NCBI RefSeq assembly: GCF_021117365.1
Contig: NZ_CP088262.1
Span: forward strand, 4,218,501 to 4,282,500
Direction of reading: 5' to 3'
Source of the DNA: Nocardioides sp. cx-173
GTDB taxonomy: Bacteria > Actinomycetota > Actinomycetes > Propionibacteriales > Nocardioidaceae
DNA length: 64,000 nucleotides
Positions 27,009 through 35,919 of the stretch are shown piece after piece. The translations under genes were made by a program, and so were the position numbers. Below the pieces are notes generated by a model that was not told where the DNA came from, ran no database searches, and worked only from the letters and a program-made list of their open reading frames with translations. Each line of letters begins with the position of its first letter. Within the stretch, counting starts at the first letter, position 1.

Positions 27009-27070
27009 CGCGGGCCGCCGCTCACGAGAACGCGTGACAACGTGGGCCACCGGGCCAGTCAGCCCCCGCG

Positions 27071-28390
27071 CTAGGGGGTGATGCTGGGGAGGACCTCACC
27101 GATGCAGGCGAAGGTGGCGGCGTTGAGGGCCTGCTTGATCTGCGGCTGGCCGGCCAGGTCCGGGTCCAGGAACCTCCAGTCCTCGTCGAAGAACCCGGCC
27201 TCGACCAGCGCGGGCACGCCCACCGAGCCGACGACCTGCTCGGCCATGCAGCGGGCGGAGTCGCCCGCCACCGGCTCGAACCCGGTCGCCAGGGCCGCGA
27301 TCGCCTGGTCCTCGTCCGAGCCGCTGGGCGTGGCCGACCCGCTCGGCTCGCTCGGGTCGCTCGGGTCGCTCGGGCCGCTCGGGTCGGCCGAGCCCGAGTC
27401 GTCGTCGCGGGTGACGGCGTAGGCCGTCACGATCCCGGCCAGGAGCAGGGCCGAGGCCGCGGCCGCGACCAGCAGCAGGCGTCGGCGAGGCCGGCGTGGC
27501 CCCAGTGGCCCCAGTGACTGCGGTGCGGGACCCGCGTCCTGGTCGGGGAGCCGGAGCACGGCGAGCAGGTCGTCGCGGAGCGCGGCGGCGCTGGGGTAGC
27601 GGTCCTCGGGCCGCTTGGCCATCGCCCGGCGCAGGACCCGGTTGGTCTCGCGGGCCAGCAGGCTGGTCTCGGGCAGCTGCGGCACCGGACCCTCGAGGTG
27701 GGCGGTGATGATCTGGTAGTCCGACGTGCCGGCGTACGGCGCCTCGCCGCTCATCGCCGACCACAGCAGGCAGCCGAGCGAGTAGACGTCGCTGGGCACG
27801 CCGGGCTCGGCGCCGAGGTGCAGCTCCGGCGCCATGTACGTCGGGGTGCCGAGCGTGCCGCCGGCGGTGGTCAGCTGCGACTGGCCGTCTACCCTCCGGG
27901 CGATGCCGAAGTCGGCGAGATAGGCGCTCAGGCCCGACTCGCGACGGCCCACGAGCACGTTGGCCGGCTTGATGTCGCGGTGGATCAGCCCGCGCGCGTG
28001 GGCCGCGGCCAGACCGCCCGCGATCTGGGCGATCAGGTCGAGCCCGACGCGCAGCGGCGGCGGGCCGCTGCTGTGGATCAGCTGCCCGAGGTCGCCGCCG
28101 TCGATGAGCTGGGTGGCGATGTAGAGCCGGCCGCCGGACTCGCCGTGGGCGTAGACGTGGACGACGTGCGGCGAGTCCAGCGACGCCTGGGCCTGGGCCT
28201 CGCGCGTGAAGCGGGCCCGGAACGTCTCGTCCTCGGCCAGGTGCGGCGCGATCACCTTCAGCGCGACCCGCCGCTCCAGCACCGGGTCCAGCGCCACGAA
28301 CACCACGCCCATCCCGCCCAGGCCCAGCCGTCGCTCGACCCGGTAGGGACCCACCATCTCCCCCGGCTCGGGGTACCCCGCCATGCTCAC
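27071..28390 (-). CDS. Transmembrane Ser/Thr protein kinase (PknB-type)
   Basis: A 439-residue receptor-like kinase. The catalytic domain (about 18-285) has GLGGMGVVF, VALKVI, HRDIKPANVL and ADFGIARR, all canonical. One membrane helix (about 312-332) precedes a Ser/Pro/Asp-rich linker made by 9-bp repeats and a short extracellular domain with two cysteines (CMAEQ, CIGEV). GTG 28390 is preferred because AGGAAGG lies 5 nt before it; ATG 28384 would shorten it by two residues. The signal is unknown. Confidence 0.9.
   Translation of the reverse strand: MSMAGYPEPGEMVGPYRVERRLGLGGMGVVFVALDPVLERRVALKVIAPHLAEDETFRARFTREAQAQASLDSPHVVHVYAHGESGGRLYIATQLIDGGDLGQLIHSSGPPPLRVGLDLIAQIAGGLAAAHARGLIHRDIKPANVLVGRRESGLSAYLADFGIARRVDGQSQLTTAGGTLGTPTYMAPELHLGAEPGVPSDVYSLGCLLWSAMSGEAPYAGTSDYQIITAHLEGPVPQLPETSLLARETNRVLRRAMAKRPEDRYPSAAALRDDLLAVLRLPDQDAGPAPQSLGPLGPRRPRRRLLLVAAAASALLLAGIVTAYAVTRDDDSGSADPSGPSDPSDPSEPSGSATPSGSDEDQAIAALATGFEPVAGDSARCMAEQVVGSVGVPALVEAGFFDEDWRFLDPDLAGQPQIKQALNAATFACIGEVLPSITP
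27341..27385. repeat. 9-bp tandem repeat coding the kinase linker
   Basis: Five units of the type GCTCGGGTC encode the alternating Asp-Pro-Ser linker between membrane helix and extracellular domain. The repeat number probably varies between strains. Confidence 0.7.
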
Positions 28391-28440
28391 GACACCCTTC
28401 CTACCCGGGGCCGACCCGTCAGAAACTGTCACCCCCACCC

Positions 28441-28473
28441 GCTGACCCGTCAGAGAGTTTCTGACGGGTCAGC
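28441..28473 (-). terminator. Strong hairpin at the end of the 2-oxo acid dehydrogenase operon
   Basis: Fourteen-base arms GCTGACCCGTCAGA and TCTGACGGGTCAGC are perfect complements around a 5-nt loop, starting inside the E2 stop codon. A second partial copy of GACCCGTCAGA follows at 28416-28426. It separates E2 from the co-directional kinase. Confidence 0.75.
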
Positions 28474-29900
28474 TAGAAGAGGAGGGCGGAGGCGGGGTCC
28501 TCGAGGATGCCGGCGACGTCGGCGAGGAAGCGCGAGCCCTTCTCGCCGTCGATGTGGCGGTGGTCGAAGGACAGGGCGAGGGTCGTGACCTGGCGGGGCA
28601 CGATCTCGTCCACGCCGTCGGTGGTGACCACCCAGGGCTGCTTGCGGATCGCGCCGAAGCACAGGATCGCGGACTCGCCGGGGTTGATGATCGGGGTGCC
28701 GGCGTCGACACCGAAGACGCCCACGTTGGTGATCGTGAACGTCCCGCCGCTCATCTCGGCCGGCTGGGTCCTGCCCTCGCGGGCGGTCGCGGTGAGCGCG
28801 GCGAGCGCGTCGGCGAGCTCGACCAGGCTGAGGTCCTGCGCGTCCTTGACGTTGGGCACGACCAGCCCGCGCGGGGTGGCCGCGGCGATGCCGAGGTTGA
28901 CGTAGTGCTTGAGCACGACCTCCTGCGCGGCCTCGTCCCAGAACGAGTTGATCTCCGGCGTACGCCGGACGGCCAGCAGCACCGCGCGGGCGAGCACCAG
29001 CAGCGGGGACACCTTGACCTCGCGCAGCTCGCGGCGCTGCTTGAGCCGCTCCACCAGGTCCATTGTCCTGGTGACGTCGACGGTGACCCACTCGGTGACG
29101 TGGGGTGCCGAGAACGCCGAGCCCACCATGGCCGCCGCCATCATCTTGCGCACGCCCTTGATCGGCTCGCGCGTCTCGCGTGGAGTCTGCGCACCGGCGC
29201 TCCGGTGCACGGTCGGCTCGGCCGCCGAGACGGCGGTGGAGCCCTGGGCGGCGGCCTCCACGTCGGCGCGGGTGACGGTGCCGTGGGGACCGGTGGCGGG
29301 CACCTCGGCGAGGTCGACGCCGAGGTCCTTGGCGAGCTTGCGGACCGGCGGCTTGGCCAGCACGTGGAGCGGCGGCGTCGGGACCCACTCCGAGACCGGC
29401 TCGGGCACGACCGGCACGGCCGAGACCGCGGGCACGGCCGGCTCGTCGGCCTCGACGACGTCCGGCGACTGGGCGCCGCCGGGGGCGAAGGCGCCCTGCA
29501 CCTGCATCTGCGTGGCGGCGGCGGCCTCGGACGACGGCGTGACCGAGCCCTTGCGGGGGCGCCGCAGCGGGCCGCGGTCGGCCTTGTTGCGCCCGACCAG
29601 GCTCTCGCCCTCCACCCGGCCGCTCGCGGCGGGGTTGGACAGGTCGATCTCCATCTCCGCAGCCGCCGGGGCGCCGACGGTGATGATCGGCGTGCCGACC
29701 TCCACCATCTCGCCCTCCGCGACGTGCAGGACGCTGACCTCGCCGGCGTACGGCGAAGGCAGCTCGACCAGGGACTTGGCGGTCTCGATCTCGACGACGA
29801 TGTCGTTGATCGCGATGACGTCGCCGACCTTGACCTTCCAGGACACGATCTCGGCCTCGGTGAGGCCCTCGCCCACGTCGGGCAGGAGGTACTCGGGCAT
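28473..29900 (-). CDS. 2-oxo acid dehydrogenase E2 (dihydrolipoamide acyltransferase)
   Basis: A 475-residue E2. Single lipoyl domain (about 1-77, lipoylated Lys42 in IETAKSLVE), a long Ala/Pro/Val linker, the peripheral subunit-binding domain (about 200-240, [20 protein letters not shown]) and the catalytic domain ending [12 protein letters not shown], which carries the HxxxDG active site. ATG 29900 overlaps the E1beta stop by one base. The arrangement with split E1 suggests a branched-chain 2-oxo acid complex, since actinobacteria usually use a one-chain AceE for pyruvate. E3 is not encoded here. Confidence 0.92.
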   Translation of the reverse strand: MPEYLLPDVGEGLTEAEIVSWKVKVGDVIAINDIVVEIETAKSLVELPSPYAGEVSVLHVAEGEMVEVGTPIITVGAPAAAEMEIDLSNPAASGRVEGESLVGRNKADRGPLRRPRKGSVTPSSEAAAATQMQVQGAFAPGGAQSPDVVEADEPAVPAVSAVPVVPEPVSEWVPTPPLHVLAKPPVRKLAKDLGVDLAEVPATGPHGTVTRADVEAAAQGSTAVSAAEPTVHRSAGAQTPRETREPIKGVRKMMAAAMVGSAFSAPHVTEWVTVDVTRTMDLVERLKQRRELREVKVSPLLVLARAVLLAVRRTPEINSFWDEAAQEVVLKHYVNLGIAAATPRGLVVPNVKDAQDLSLVELADALAALTATAREGRTQPAEMSGGTFTITNVGVFGVDAGTPIINPGESAILCFGAIRKQPWVVTTDGVDEIVPRQVTTLALSFDHRHIDGEKGSRFLADVAGILEDPASALLF

Positions 29901-30883
29901 CAGAACTCCCAGCTGCGGTCGACGGCGTCCAGGACCCGGTCCAGGTCGGGGAGGAAGTCCTCCTCGATCCGCGACGGCGGGTAGGGGGTGTCGAAGCCGC
30001 CGACGCGCAGCACCGGCGCCTCGAGCGAGTAGAAGCACTCCTCGGTGATGCGCGCGGACAGCTCGGCGCCCATGCCGAGGTTGACGTGCGCCTCGTGGGC
30101 GACGACGGCGCGGCCGGTGCGGCGTACGGAGTCGAAGACCGGGCCCATGTCCAGCGGCGAGAGCGTGCGCAGGTCGATGACCTCGATCGAGCGCCCCTCG
30201 GTGGCGGCCGCCTCGGCGGCCCGCATCGCGGTCTTGACCGTGGGTCCGTAGGCCAGCAGCGTCAGGTCGGTGCCGACGCGGACCACCCGCGAGGTGAACA
30301 GCGGCTCCGGGGTCGCCGACTCGTCCAGGTCGGCCTTGTCGGCGTGGTACTGCCGCTTGGGCTCCAGGAAGATCACCGGGTCGTCGCAGGCGATCGCCTG
30401 CTGGATCATCCAGTAGCCGTCGACCGGGTTGGAGCAGGCCACCACCTTGAGCCCGGGGGTGTGCGCGAACTGCGCCTCCGGCGACTCGCTGTGGTGCTCG
30501 ACGGCGCCGATGCCGCCGCCGAACGGGATCCGGATGACCATCGGCATCTTCACGCGGCCCTGGCTGCGGAAGTGGATCTTGGCGACCTGGCAGACGATCT
30601 GGTCGTAGGCGGGGTAGACGAACCCGTCGAACTGGATCTCCACCACCGGGCGGTAGCCGCGCATGGCCATGCCGACCGCCGTACCGACGATGCCGGACTC
30701 GGCCAGCGGCGAGTCGATGACCCGGTCCTCGCCGAAGTCCTTCTGCAGGCCGTCGGTGATGCGGAAGACGCCGCCGAGCTTGCCGACGTCCTCACCCATG
30801 AGCAGGACCTTCGAGTCGTCCTCCATCGCCTTGCGCAGGCCCATGTTGAGGCCCTTGGCGAGGGTGATCTTCTGCGTGGCCAT
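29900..30883 (-). CDS. 2-oxo acid dehydrogenase E1 beta subunit
   Basis: A 327-residue transketolase-fold subunit. It has [12 protein letters not shown], the cofactor-side [15 protein letters not shown] and the phosphopentetheine-independent C-terminal domain with [11 protein letters not shown]. Start ATG 30883 overlaps the E1alpha stop. Together with E1alpha it decarboxylates a 2-oxo acid with thiamine diphosphate and passes the acyl group to E2. Confidence 0.93.
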   Translation of the reverse strand: MATQKITLAKGLNMGLRKAMEDDSKVLLMGEDVGKLGGVFRITDGLQKDFGEDRVIDSPLAESGIVGTAVGMAMRGYRPVVEIQFDGFVYPAYDQIVCQVAKIHFRSQGRVKMPMVIRIPFGGGIGAVEHHSESPEAQFAHTPGLKVVACSNPVDGYWMIQQAIACDDPVIFLEPKRQYHADKADLDESATPEPLFTSRVVRVGTDLTLLAYGPTVKTAMRAAEAAATEGRSIEVIDLRTLSPLDMGPVFDSVRRTGRAVVAHEAHVNLGMGAELSARITEECFYSLEAPVLRVGGFDTPYPPSRIEEDFLPDLDRVLDAVDRSWEF

Positions 30884-32076
30884 CAGTGGGTGCTCCCCTC
30901 GAACGACTCGAGGTAGGCCGCGTAGCCGTCGCGCTGGGCGGCCAGCTCCTCGGTCTGCTCGGCGTACACGTGGTCGAACATGCTCAGCGGCTGCGGGTCC
31001 GGCATCGCCTTGCAGCCCTCGCGCAGCGTGTGGCCGAGCTCGTCGGCCTCGGCCTGGACGCTCTCGAGGAACTCGTCGTCGACCAGCCCGTTGCGGCGCA
31101 GGTAGACCTCCACCCGGGCGATCGGGTCCTTGAGCTTCCAGCTCTCGACGTCGTCGGAGACGCGGTAGCGGGTCGGGTCGTCGGTGGTCGTGTGGGCGCC
31201 CATCCGGTAGGTGTAGGCCTCGACCAGGGTCGGGCCCTGGCCGTCGCGGGCGCGCTGGAGCGCGGCCTTGGTGACGGCGTACGTCGCCAGGACGTCGTTG
31301 CCGTCGACGCGGACGCCGGGGAAGCCGAAGCCCAGCGCGCGCTGGTAGAGCGGGATCCGGGTCTGGCGCTCGATGGGCTCCGAGATCGCCCACTGGTTGT
31401 TCTGGCAGAAGAAGACCACCGGGGCGTTGTAGGACGCCGCGAAGATGAAGGCCTCGTTGACGTCGCCCTGCGAGGAGGCGCCGTCACCGAAGTGGGCGAC
31501 GACGGCCGTGTCGCGGTCGGGCTCGCCGGTGCCGACGTCGCCGTCGCGCTGGACCCCCATGGCGTAGCCGGTGGCGTGCAGGGTCTGGGCGCCGATGACG
31601 ATCGTGTAGAGCCCGAAGTTGTTGGCCGCCGGGTCCCAGCCGCCCTGGTCGACGCCGCGGAAGAGGCCGAGCAGGCGCAGCGGGTCGACGCCGCGGCACC
31701 AGGCCACGCCGTGCTCGCGGTAGGTCGGGAAGACGTAGTCCTGCGGGCGCAGCGCGCGGCCGGCGCCGATCTGCGCGGCCTCCTGGCCGAGCAGCTGAGC
31801 CCAGATCCCAAGCTCGCCGTGACGCTGCAGCGCCGTGGCCTCGGTGTCGATGCGCCGGGTCAGGACCATGTCGCGGTAGAAGCCGCGCAGCTCCTCGGCG
31901 GAGAAGTCCTGGTCGAACTCCGGGTGGTGGACCCGCTCACCCTCGGGGGTCAGCAGCTGGATCAGCTCGGGGCCGCCGTCCTGCTGGGAGGGTCCGAAGA
32001 CCTCCACGAGGTCGGGGCCGAAGCCGGACTCGCCGAGGGTCTCACCGGAGGTCTCACCGGGGGTCTGCTGGGTCAC
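30883..32076 (-). CDS. 2-oxo acid dehydrogenase E1 alpha subunit
   Basis: A 397-residue thiamine-diphosphate enzyme. The ThDP/Mg motif runs from GDGASSQGDVNEAF to QNNQWAIS (GDG...NN). The usual phosphorylation-loop region RMGAHTTTDDPTRYR is conserved. GTG 32076 is chosen because GAAGGAG lies 5 nt upstream; a GTG at 32082 would overlap that site. It is first in the E1alpha-E1beta-E2 operon and divergent from an SRPBCC gene. Confidence 0.92.
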   Translation of the reverse strand: MTQQTPGETSGETLGESGFGPDLVEVFGPSQQDGGPELIQLLTPEGERVHHPEFDQDFSAEELRGFYRDMVLTRRIDTEATALQRHGELGIWAQLLGQEAAQIGAGRALRPQDYVFPTYREHGVAWCRGVDPLRLLGLFRGVDQGGWDPAANNFGLYTIVIGAQTLHATGYAMGVQRDGDVGTGEPDRDTAVVAHFGDGASSQGDVNEAFIFAASYNAPVVFFCQNNQWAISEPIERQTRIPLYQRALGFGFPGVRVDGNDVLATYAVTKAALQRARDGQGPTLVEAYTYRMGAHTTTDDPTRYRVSDDVESWKLKDPIARVEVYLRRNGLVDDEFLESVQAEADELGHTLREGCKAMPDPQPLSMFDHVYAEQTEELAAQRDGYAAYLESFEGSTH

Positions 32077-32243
32077 GTGCACTCCTTCGGATGTCACCGG
32101 CCGGGACGGGGTCTCCGCGAGGCCGAGGGCTTGTCGTCCGGACGCGAGGCGCGGGGGTGGTGCGCCTGTGACCCGGAACACAATGGTGCTCGCACAACCT
32201 ACCGTCGGCATCGTCGGCGTCGCCAACTTGGGCGGCCTCTGAC

Positions 32244-32249
32244 TAGCCT
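32244..32249 (+). promoter_or_regulatory. Candidate -10 hexamer TAGCCT
   Basis: Seven nucleotides before ATG 32257 of the SRPBCC gene, leaderless spacing. Confidence 0.45.
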
Positions 32250-32256
32250 GGACGAC

Positions 32257-32715
32257 ATGCCCCCCTCCGTCATCACCGCCCGCACGACCGTCGACGCGCC
32301 GCCCGCGGCGGTGTTCGCCATCCTGGCCGACCCCCGACAGCACCCCCGCATCGACGGCTCCGGCACCGTCCGGGACACCGTCTCCGGGCCCGAGCGACTC
32401 GCGCTGGGCTCGGAGTTCGGCATGGACATGAAGATGGGCGCGCCGTACAAGATCAAGAACCGGGTCGTCGAGTTCGAGGAGGACCGGCTGATCGCGTGGC
32501 GCCACGCGGGCCTGCACCGCTGGCGCTACGAGCTCCAGCCCACCGACGACGGCGGCACCCAGGTCACCGAGACCTGGGACCTCACCCGCTACCCCCTGCC
32601 CCTGCGCCTCGGGCTGTCCGCGGTCTTCGCCTCCCGCACCCGCAAGGCGATCGACGCGACCCTGGTCAAGCTGAAGGACGCCGCCGAGCAGGACGTCTCG
32701 TCGGGCTTGGGCTGA
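32257..32715 (+). CDS. SRPBCC-family (polyketide cyclase/START-like) protein
   Basis: A 152-residue single-domain protein. The family's first strand and helix are visible (ITARTTVDAPPAAVFAILAD, then PRQHPRIDG), followed by a seven-strand pattern closing with TETWDL and a long C-terminal helix. Such proteins bind hydrophobic ligands in a helix-grip cavity. It stands alone, divergent from the dehydrogenase operon, so no specific ligand can be named. Confidence 0.82.
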   Translation: MPPSVITARTTVDAPPAAVFAILADPRQHPRIDGSGTVRDTVSGPERLALGSEFGMDMKMGAPYKIKNRVVEFEEDRLIAWRHAGLHRWRYELQPTDDGGTQVTETWDLTRYPLPLRLGLSAVFASRTRKAIDATLVKLKDAAEQDVSSGLG

Positions 32716-32746
32716 GGGGCTCCGGCCGGCTGGGGGCCGGCCGCGC

Positions 32747-32774
32747 GAGTTTCACCGGGTGCCCGGTGAAACTC
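32747..32774. terminator. Bidirectional hairpin, first of two related copies
   Basis: Thirteen-base perfect arms (GAGTTTCACCGGG and CCCGGTGAAACTC) around TG, between the convergent SRPBCC and CDF genes. The central 20 bases recur in the hairpin at 32810-32835. Confidence 0.7.
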
Positions 32775-32809
32775 ACGCCTCCCGCATGAAGTTTCGTGGG
32801 GGAGGCACC

Positions 32810-32835
32810 AGATTCACCGGGTGCCCGGTGAATCT
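32810..32835. terminator. Bidirectional hairpin, second related copy
   Basis: Twelve-base perfect arms (AGATTCACCGGG and CCCGGTGAATCT) around TG, 35 bp from the first copy and sharing its 20-base core. Both sit between convergent stop codons (32715 and 32862). Confidence 0.7.
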
Positions 32836-32861
32836 TGGGGCAGTTGAGGCGACCGCCCCGG

Positions 32862-33782
32862 TCAGTGCACCTCGCCGAGGTCCTCGTGGTCCTCGTGGGA
32901 GAGCGGCTCGACCTGGAAGGTCGCGTGGCGTACGTCGAAGTGCTCGCCGATGCAGGCGCACAGCTGGTCCAGGATCGGCCCCACTCCCCGGTCGTCCAGC
33001 GCCTCGTCGGTCACCGTCACGTGGGCCGACAGGCTCGGCATCCCGCTGGTGATCGTCCACGCGTGCAGGTCGTGGACGTCGACCACCCCGGGGACCTCGC
33101 GCAGGTGGCGGCGTACGTCGTCCAGGTCGAGGCCGGCGGGCGCCAGCTCCAGGAGGATCACCGCCGAGTCGCGCAGCAGCACCAGCGAGCGGGGCAGGAT
33201 CAGCACCGCGATCAGCAGTGAGGCGACCGGGTCGGCACGGTCCCAGCCGGTGGTCCAGACGACCACGCCGGCCGCGATCGCGAGCACGGAGCCGAGCAGG
33301 TCGGCCAGCACCTCGTTGGCCGCGCCGCGCAGGTTGAGCGAGCCGGTGTCCGAGCGGTTGAGCACCGTCAACGACACGGCGTTGGCCAGCAGGCCGAAGG
33401 CGGCGAACGCGACCATCGGCCCGGCGTCGATCTCGGTCGGATCGCCGAGGCGGGTGATCCCGGCGTAGCCGATGTAGGCGCAGACCCCCAGCAGGACCAG
33501 GGCGTTGAGCATCGCGGCGAGGATCTCGGCACGGTGGTAGCCGAACGTCGAGCGCGGCCCCGCCGGCCGCGACGCGACGTACGACGCCCCGAGGGCGAGC
33601 ACCACGGCTCCGGCGTCAGTGGCCATGTGGCCGGCGTCGGCCAGCAGCGCCAGGGAGCCGGTGAGATAGGCGCCGACCAGCTCCACGGCCAGCACGCTCG
33701 CGGTGACGCCCAGCACCCAGCGCAGCCGGTGGCGGTCGGCCGCACGTCCCGCGGCGTGGCCGTGGCCGTGCCCGTGTCCCAT
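32862..33782 (-). CDS. Cation diffusion facilitator (zinc/cobalt/cadmium-type exporter)
   Basis: A 306-residue CDF with six membrane helices, a His-rich N-terminus (GHGHGHGHA) and a C-terminal cytoplasmic domain (HDLHAWTITSG, HATFQVEP). Metal site in helix 2 is ADAGHMATDAG (His52, Asp56). In helix 5 the usual HxxxD is EVLAD (Glu157, Asp161), a replacement seen in some actinobacterial relatives that may affect metal choice. ATG 33782 is at the His-rich start. It should export divalent metal in exchange for protons. Confidence 0.88.
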   Translation of the reverse strand: MGHGHGHGHAAGRAADRHRLRWVLGVTASVLAVELVGAYLTGSLALLADAGHMATDAGAVVLALGASYVASRPAGPRSTFGYHRAEILAAMLNALVLLGVCAYIGYAGITRLGDPTEIDAGPMVAFAAFGLLANAVSLTVLNRSDTGSLNLRGAANEVLADLLGSVLAIAAGVVVWTTGWDRADPVASLLIAVLILPRSLVLLRDSAVILLELAPAGLDLDDVRRHLREVPGVVDVHDLHAWTITSGMPSLSAHVTVTDEALDDRGVGPILDQLCACIGEHFDVRHATFQVEPLSHEDHEDLGEVH

Positions 33783-33828
33783 GGCGCCATTCTCCCCCGG
33801 CGGCGGGCGCCCCACGTCGACCGGCGCG

Positions 33829-34782
33829 TCAGCCGCGACCGTGCGGCGTCAACCAGACGGCGGGGTCGGGCCCGGCGGGGACGATCCCGGACGGGTTGAT
33901 GTCGCTGTGGACGACGTAGTAGTGCGCCTTGATCTGCTCGAAGTCGGTGTTGTCGCCGAAGCCGGGGGTCTGGAAGAGGTCGCGGGCGTAGCCCCAGAGG
34001 TTCGGCAGCTCCGTGAGCTTCTGACGGTTGCACTTGAAGTGGCCGTGGTAGACCGCGTCGAAGCGGGCGAGGGTCGTGAAGAGGCGTACGTCGGCCTCGG
34101 TGATCGCGTCGCCCATGAGGTAACGGCGGTCCGCGAGGCGCTCCTCGAGCCAGTCCATGGCGACCCAGAGCCGCTCGTACGCCGCGTCGTACGCCTCCTG
34201 CGAGCCGGCGAACCCGCAGCGGTAGACGCCGTTGTTGACCTCGGTGAAGATCCGCTGCATGACCTCCTCCATCTCCTCGCGGAGGTCCTCGGGCCACAGG
34301 TCCGGCGCGCCTTCGCGGTGGTAGTCGCGCCACTCGAAGTACAGGTCGTGGGTGATCCACGGGAAGTCGTTGGTCACCAGCTCGCCGGTCGGGACGTCGA
34401 CGATCGCGGGCACCGTGATGCCGCGCTCGTAGCCGGGGAAGCGCTTGAAGTACGCCTCCTGGAGCCGCTCGATGCCGAGCACGGGGTCGCGGCCGCCGGG
34501 GTCGAGGTCGAAGGTCCAGCTGCGCTGGTCGTGCGTGGGGCCGGGGGTGCCCAGCGAGATGACGTCCTCGAGGCCGAGCAGCTGTCGCACGATGATCGCC
34601 CGGTTGGCCCAGGGGCAGGCCTTGGCGGCCACCAGCCGGTAGCGGCCGGGCTCGACGGGCCAGAGCTCGCCGGCGACCGGGCCGTGCTCCGGGCGCCGGG
34701 CGCCCTTCGTGATCCGGTCCGGGACGTAGTTCATGTCCCGGCTGAACTCCTGGCCCTTCTTGACGTACTTCTCCTCGCTCAT
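33829..34782 (-). CDS. Xi-class glutathionyl-hydroquinone reductase-like protein
   Basis: A 317-residue protein of the Xi GST group. The catalytic CPWA (Cys56-Ala59) replaces the CPYC-like form of some members, and the family marks TNDFPWITHDL, WVAMDWLEERLADRRYLMGD and TTLARFDAVYHGHFKCN are present. In actinobacteria, which use mycothiol, the natural thiol partner is uncertain. It should reduce S-conjugated hydroquinones. The start has a TAGCCT hexamer 6 nt upstream. Confidence 0.9.
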   Translation of the reverse strand: MSEEKYVKKGQEFSRDMNYVPDRITKGARRPEHGPVAGELWPVEPGRYRLVAAKACPWANRAIIVRQLLGLEDVISLGTPGPTHDQRSWTFDLDPGGRDPVLGIERLQEAYFKRFPGYERGITVPAIVDVPTGELVTNDFPWITHDLYFEWRDYHREGAPDLWPEDLREEMEEVMQRIFTEVNNGVYRCGFAGSQEAYDAAYERLWVAMDWLEERLADRRYLMGDAITEADVRLFTTLARFDAVYHGHFKCNRQKLTELPNLWGYARDLFQTPGFGDNTDFEQIKAHYYVVHSDINPSGIVPAGPDPAVWLTPHGRG

Positions 34783-34788
34783 CCCCCC

Positions 34789-34794
34789 AGGCTA
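34789..34794 (-). promoter_or_regulatory. Candidate -10 hexamer TAGCCT
   Basis: Six nucleotides before ATG 34782 on the reverse strand; leaderless spacing. Confidence 0.45.
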
Positions 34795-34826
34795 GGTGAA
34801 CGCTCAACCACCGCGGCGGGTCGGCT

Positions 34827-34900
34827 CTTGTAACTCACCGTTACTGCATCTACCGCACCGGTACAAGGGTGGGAAAGAAGCGGTAACGGTGAGTTACAAG
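34827..34900. repeat. Long palindromic element, copy 1
   Basis: Perfect 18-base arms (CTTGTAACTCACCGTTAC and its complement) enclose 38 bases. The left half continues into GCATCTACCGCACC, which is mirrored in the right half of copy 2 (42641-42716). Each copy therefore looks like one eroded half of an originally near-perfect 74-76 bp palindrome. It starts 10 bp after the stop of the 34911 gene, so it may also terminate that operon. Confidence 0.85.
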
Positions 34901-34910
34901 CTGCGCGACG

Positions 34911-35906
34911 TCACGCCAAGGCAGCCGGCCGCAAGGACGCCACGAACTCGAGCTTGTCGAGCACGGGGGCGGGGATCACGAAGGGGTAGAGGTCCTCCTT
35001 GCCCATGCTCCGGTTGATCTGGTTGAGCGCGGTGGAGAGCGGGATCCACACGCCGGTGACGACGTCGCGGAAGGTCGAGAACGCGTCGATGCCGCTCACC
35101 GTCACCAGGCCGAACTCGCGCGCGGTGTCGATGGTGTCGGCGATGTGCAGGAAGTGCGCCCAGGTCTCGGCGAAGTCCTCGAAGGGGTGCATGGTGGCGT
35201 ACGTCGAGATGTAGGCGTCCTCCCAGCCGGTCGGCGGCCCCTCGGCGTAGTGCCGGTCGATCTCGGCCTGGTAGTCCTTGGACTCGTCACCGAACAGCTC
35301 GGTGCAGCGGCGCATCAGCTCCTCGCCGCGCACGAGCTGCCACTCGTAGTAGTGGCCGACCTCGTGCCGGAAGTGGCCGAGCATGGTCCGGTACGGCTCG
35401 GCGAGCTCGGCCCGCACCTGCTCGCGGTGGGCCGCGTCGCTCTCGGCGAGGTCGATGGTGATGAGCCCGTCCTCGTGGCCGATCACGACGTTCTCATCCA
35501 CGCTCGAGATCAGGTCGAAGGCCAGGCCGTCGTCGGGGTCGACGTCCTTGCCCACGACGGGGAAGCCGAGGGTGTCGAGCTCGACGACCAGGTGCCGCTT
35601 GGCCTGCTCGGCCAGCGGGTAGTTCTCCAGGCCGACCGGGTCGTCGTCCGCCGGCCGGGTGCGAGTGAGGTCGCAGGCGAAGCACTGCGCACCCTCGAGC
35701 GGGGCCAGCCAGGTGCAGCCGGAGAGGTTGAGGTTGACGCACACGTGCCACACCAGGCCGGACGCGTCGACGTAGCGGCCGTGCTCGTCGACGGGCACGA
35801 TCGCGCGCTCCGCCCGCGAGTACGCCAGCGCCGTGCCGCAGGAGACGCAGAGGGAGTTCTCGAAGTAGAGCTGGTTGTCGCAGACGCGACACCGGAAGGC
35901 CTTCAT
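34911..35906 (-). CDS. Zinc-ribbon putative metallopeptidase (DUF2248 type)
   Basis: A 331-residue protein. An N-terminal zinc ribbon (CRVCDNQ, then CVSCGTALA) and a second Cys set (CTWL, CFACD) precede a catalytic HEVGHYYEW motif (about 178-186), a HExxH-type zinc site, with a downstream Glu in FAETWAHF as likely third ligand. It is the last gene of the leftward operon with two transglutaminase-like proteins and an ATP-grasp ligase, and has a 13-bp gap from the transglutaminase. It may trim or remove what that operon makes. Confidence 0.85.
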   Translation of the reverse strand: MKAFRCRVCDNQLYFENSLCVSCGTALAYSRAERAIVPVDEHGRYVDASGLVWHVCVNLNLSGCTWLAPLEGAQCFACDLTRTRPADDDPVGLENYPLAEQAKRHLVVELDTLGFPVVGKDVDPDDGLAFDLISSVDENVVIGHEDGLITIDLAESDAAHREQVRAELAEPYRTMLGHFRHEVGHYYEWQLVRGEELMRRCTELFGDESKDYQAEIDRHYAEGPPTGWEDAYISTYATMHPFEDFAETWAHFLHIADTIDTAREFGLVTVSGIDAFSTFRDVVTGVWIPLSTALNQINRSMGKEDLYPFVIPAPVLDKLEFVASLRPAALA

Positions 35907-35919
35907 GGCCGTGAGCCTC

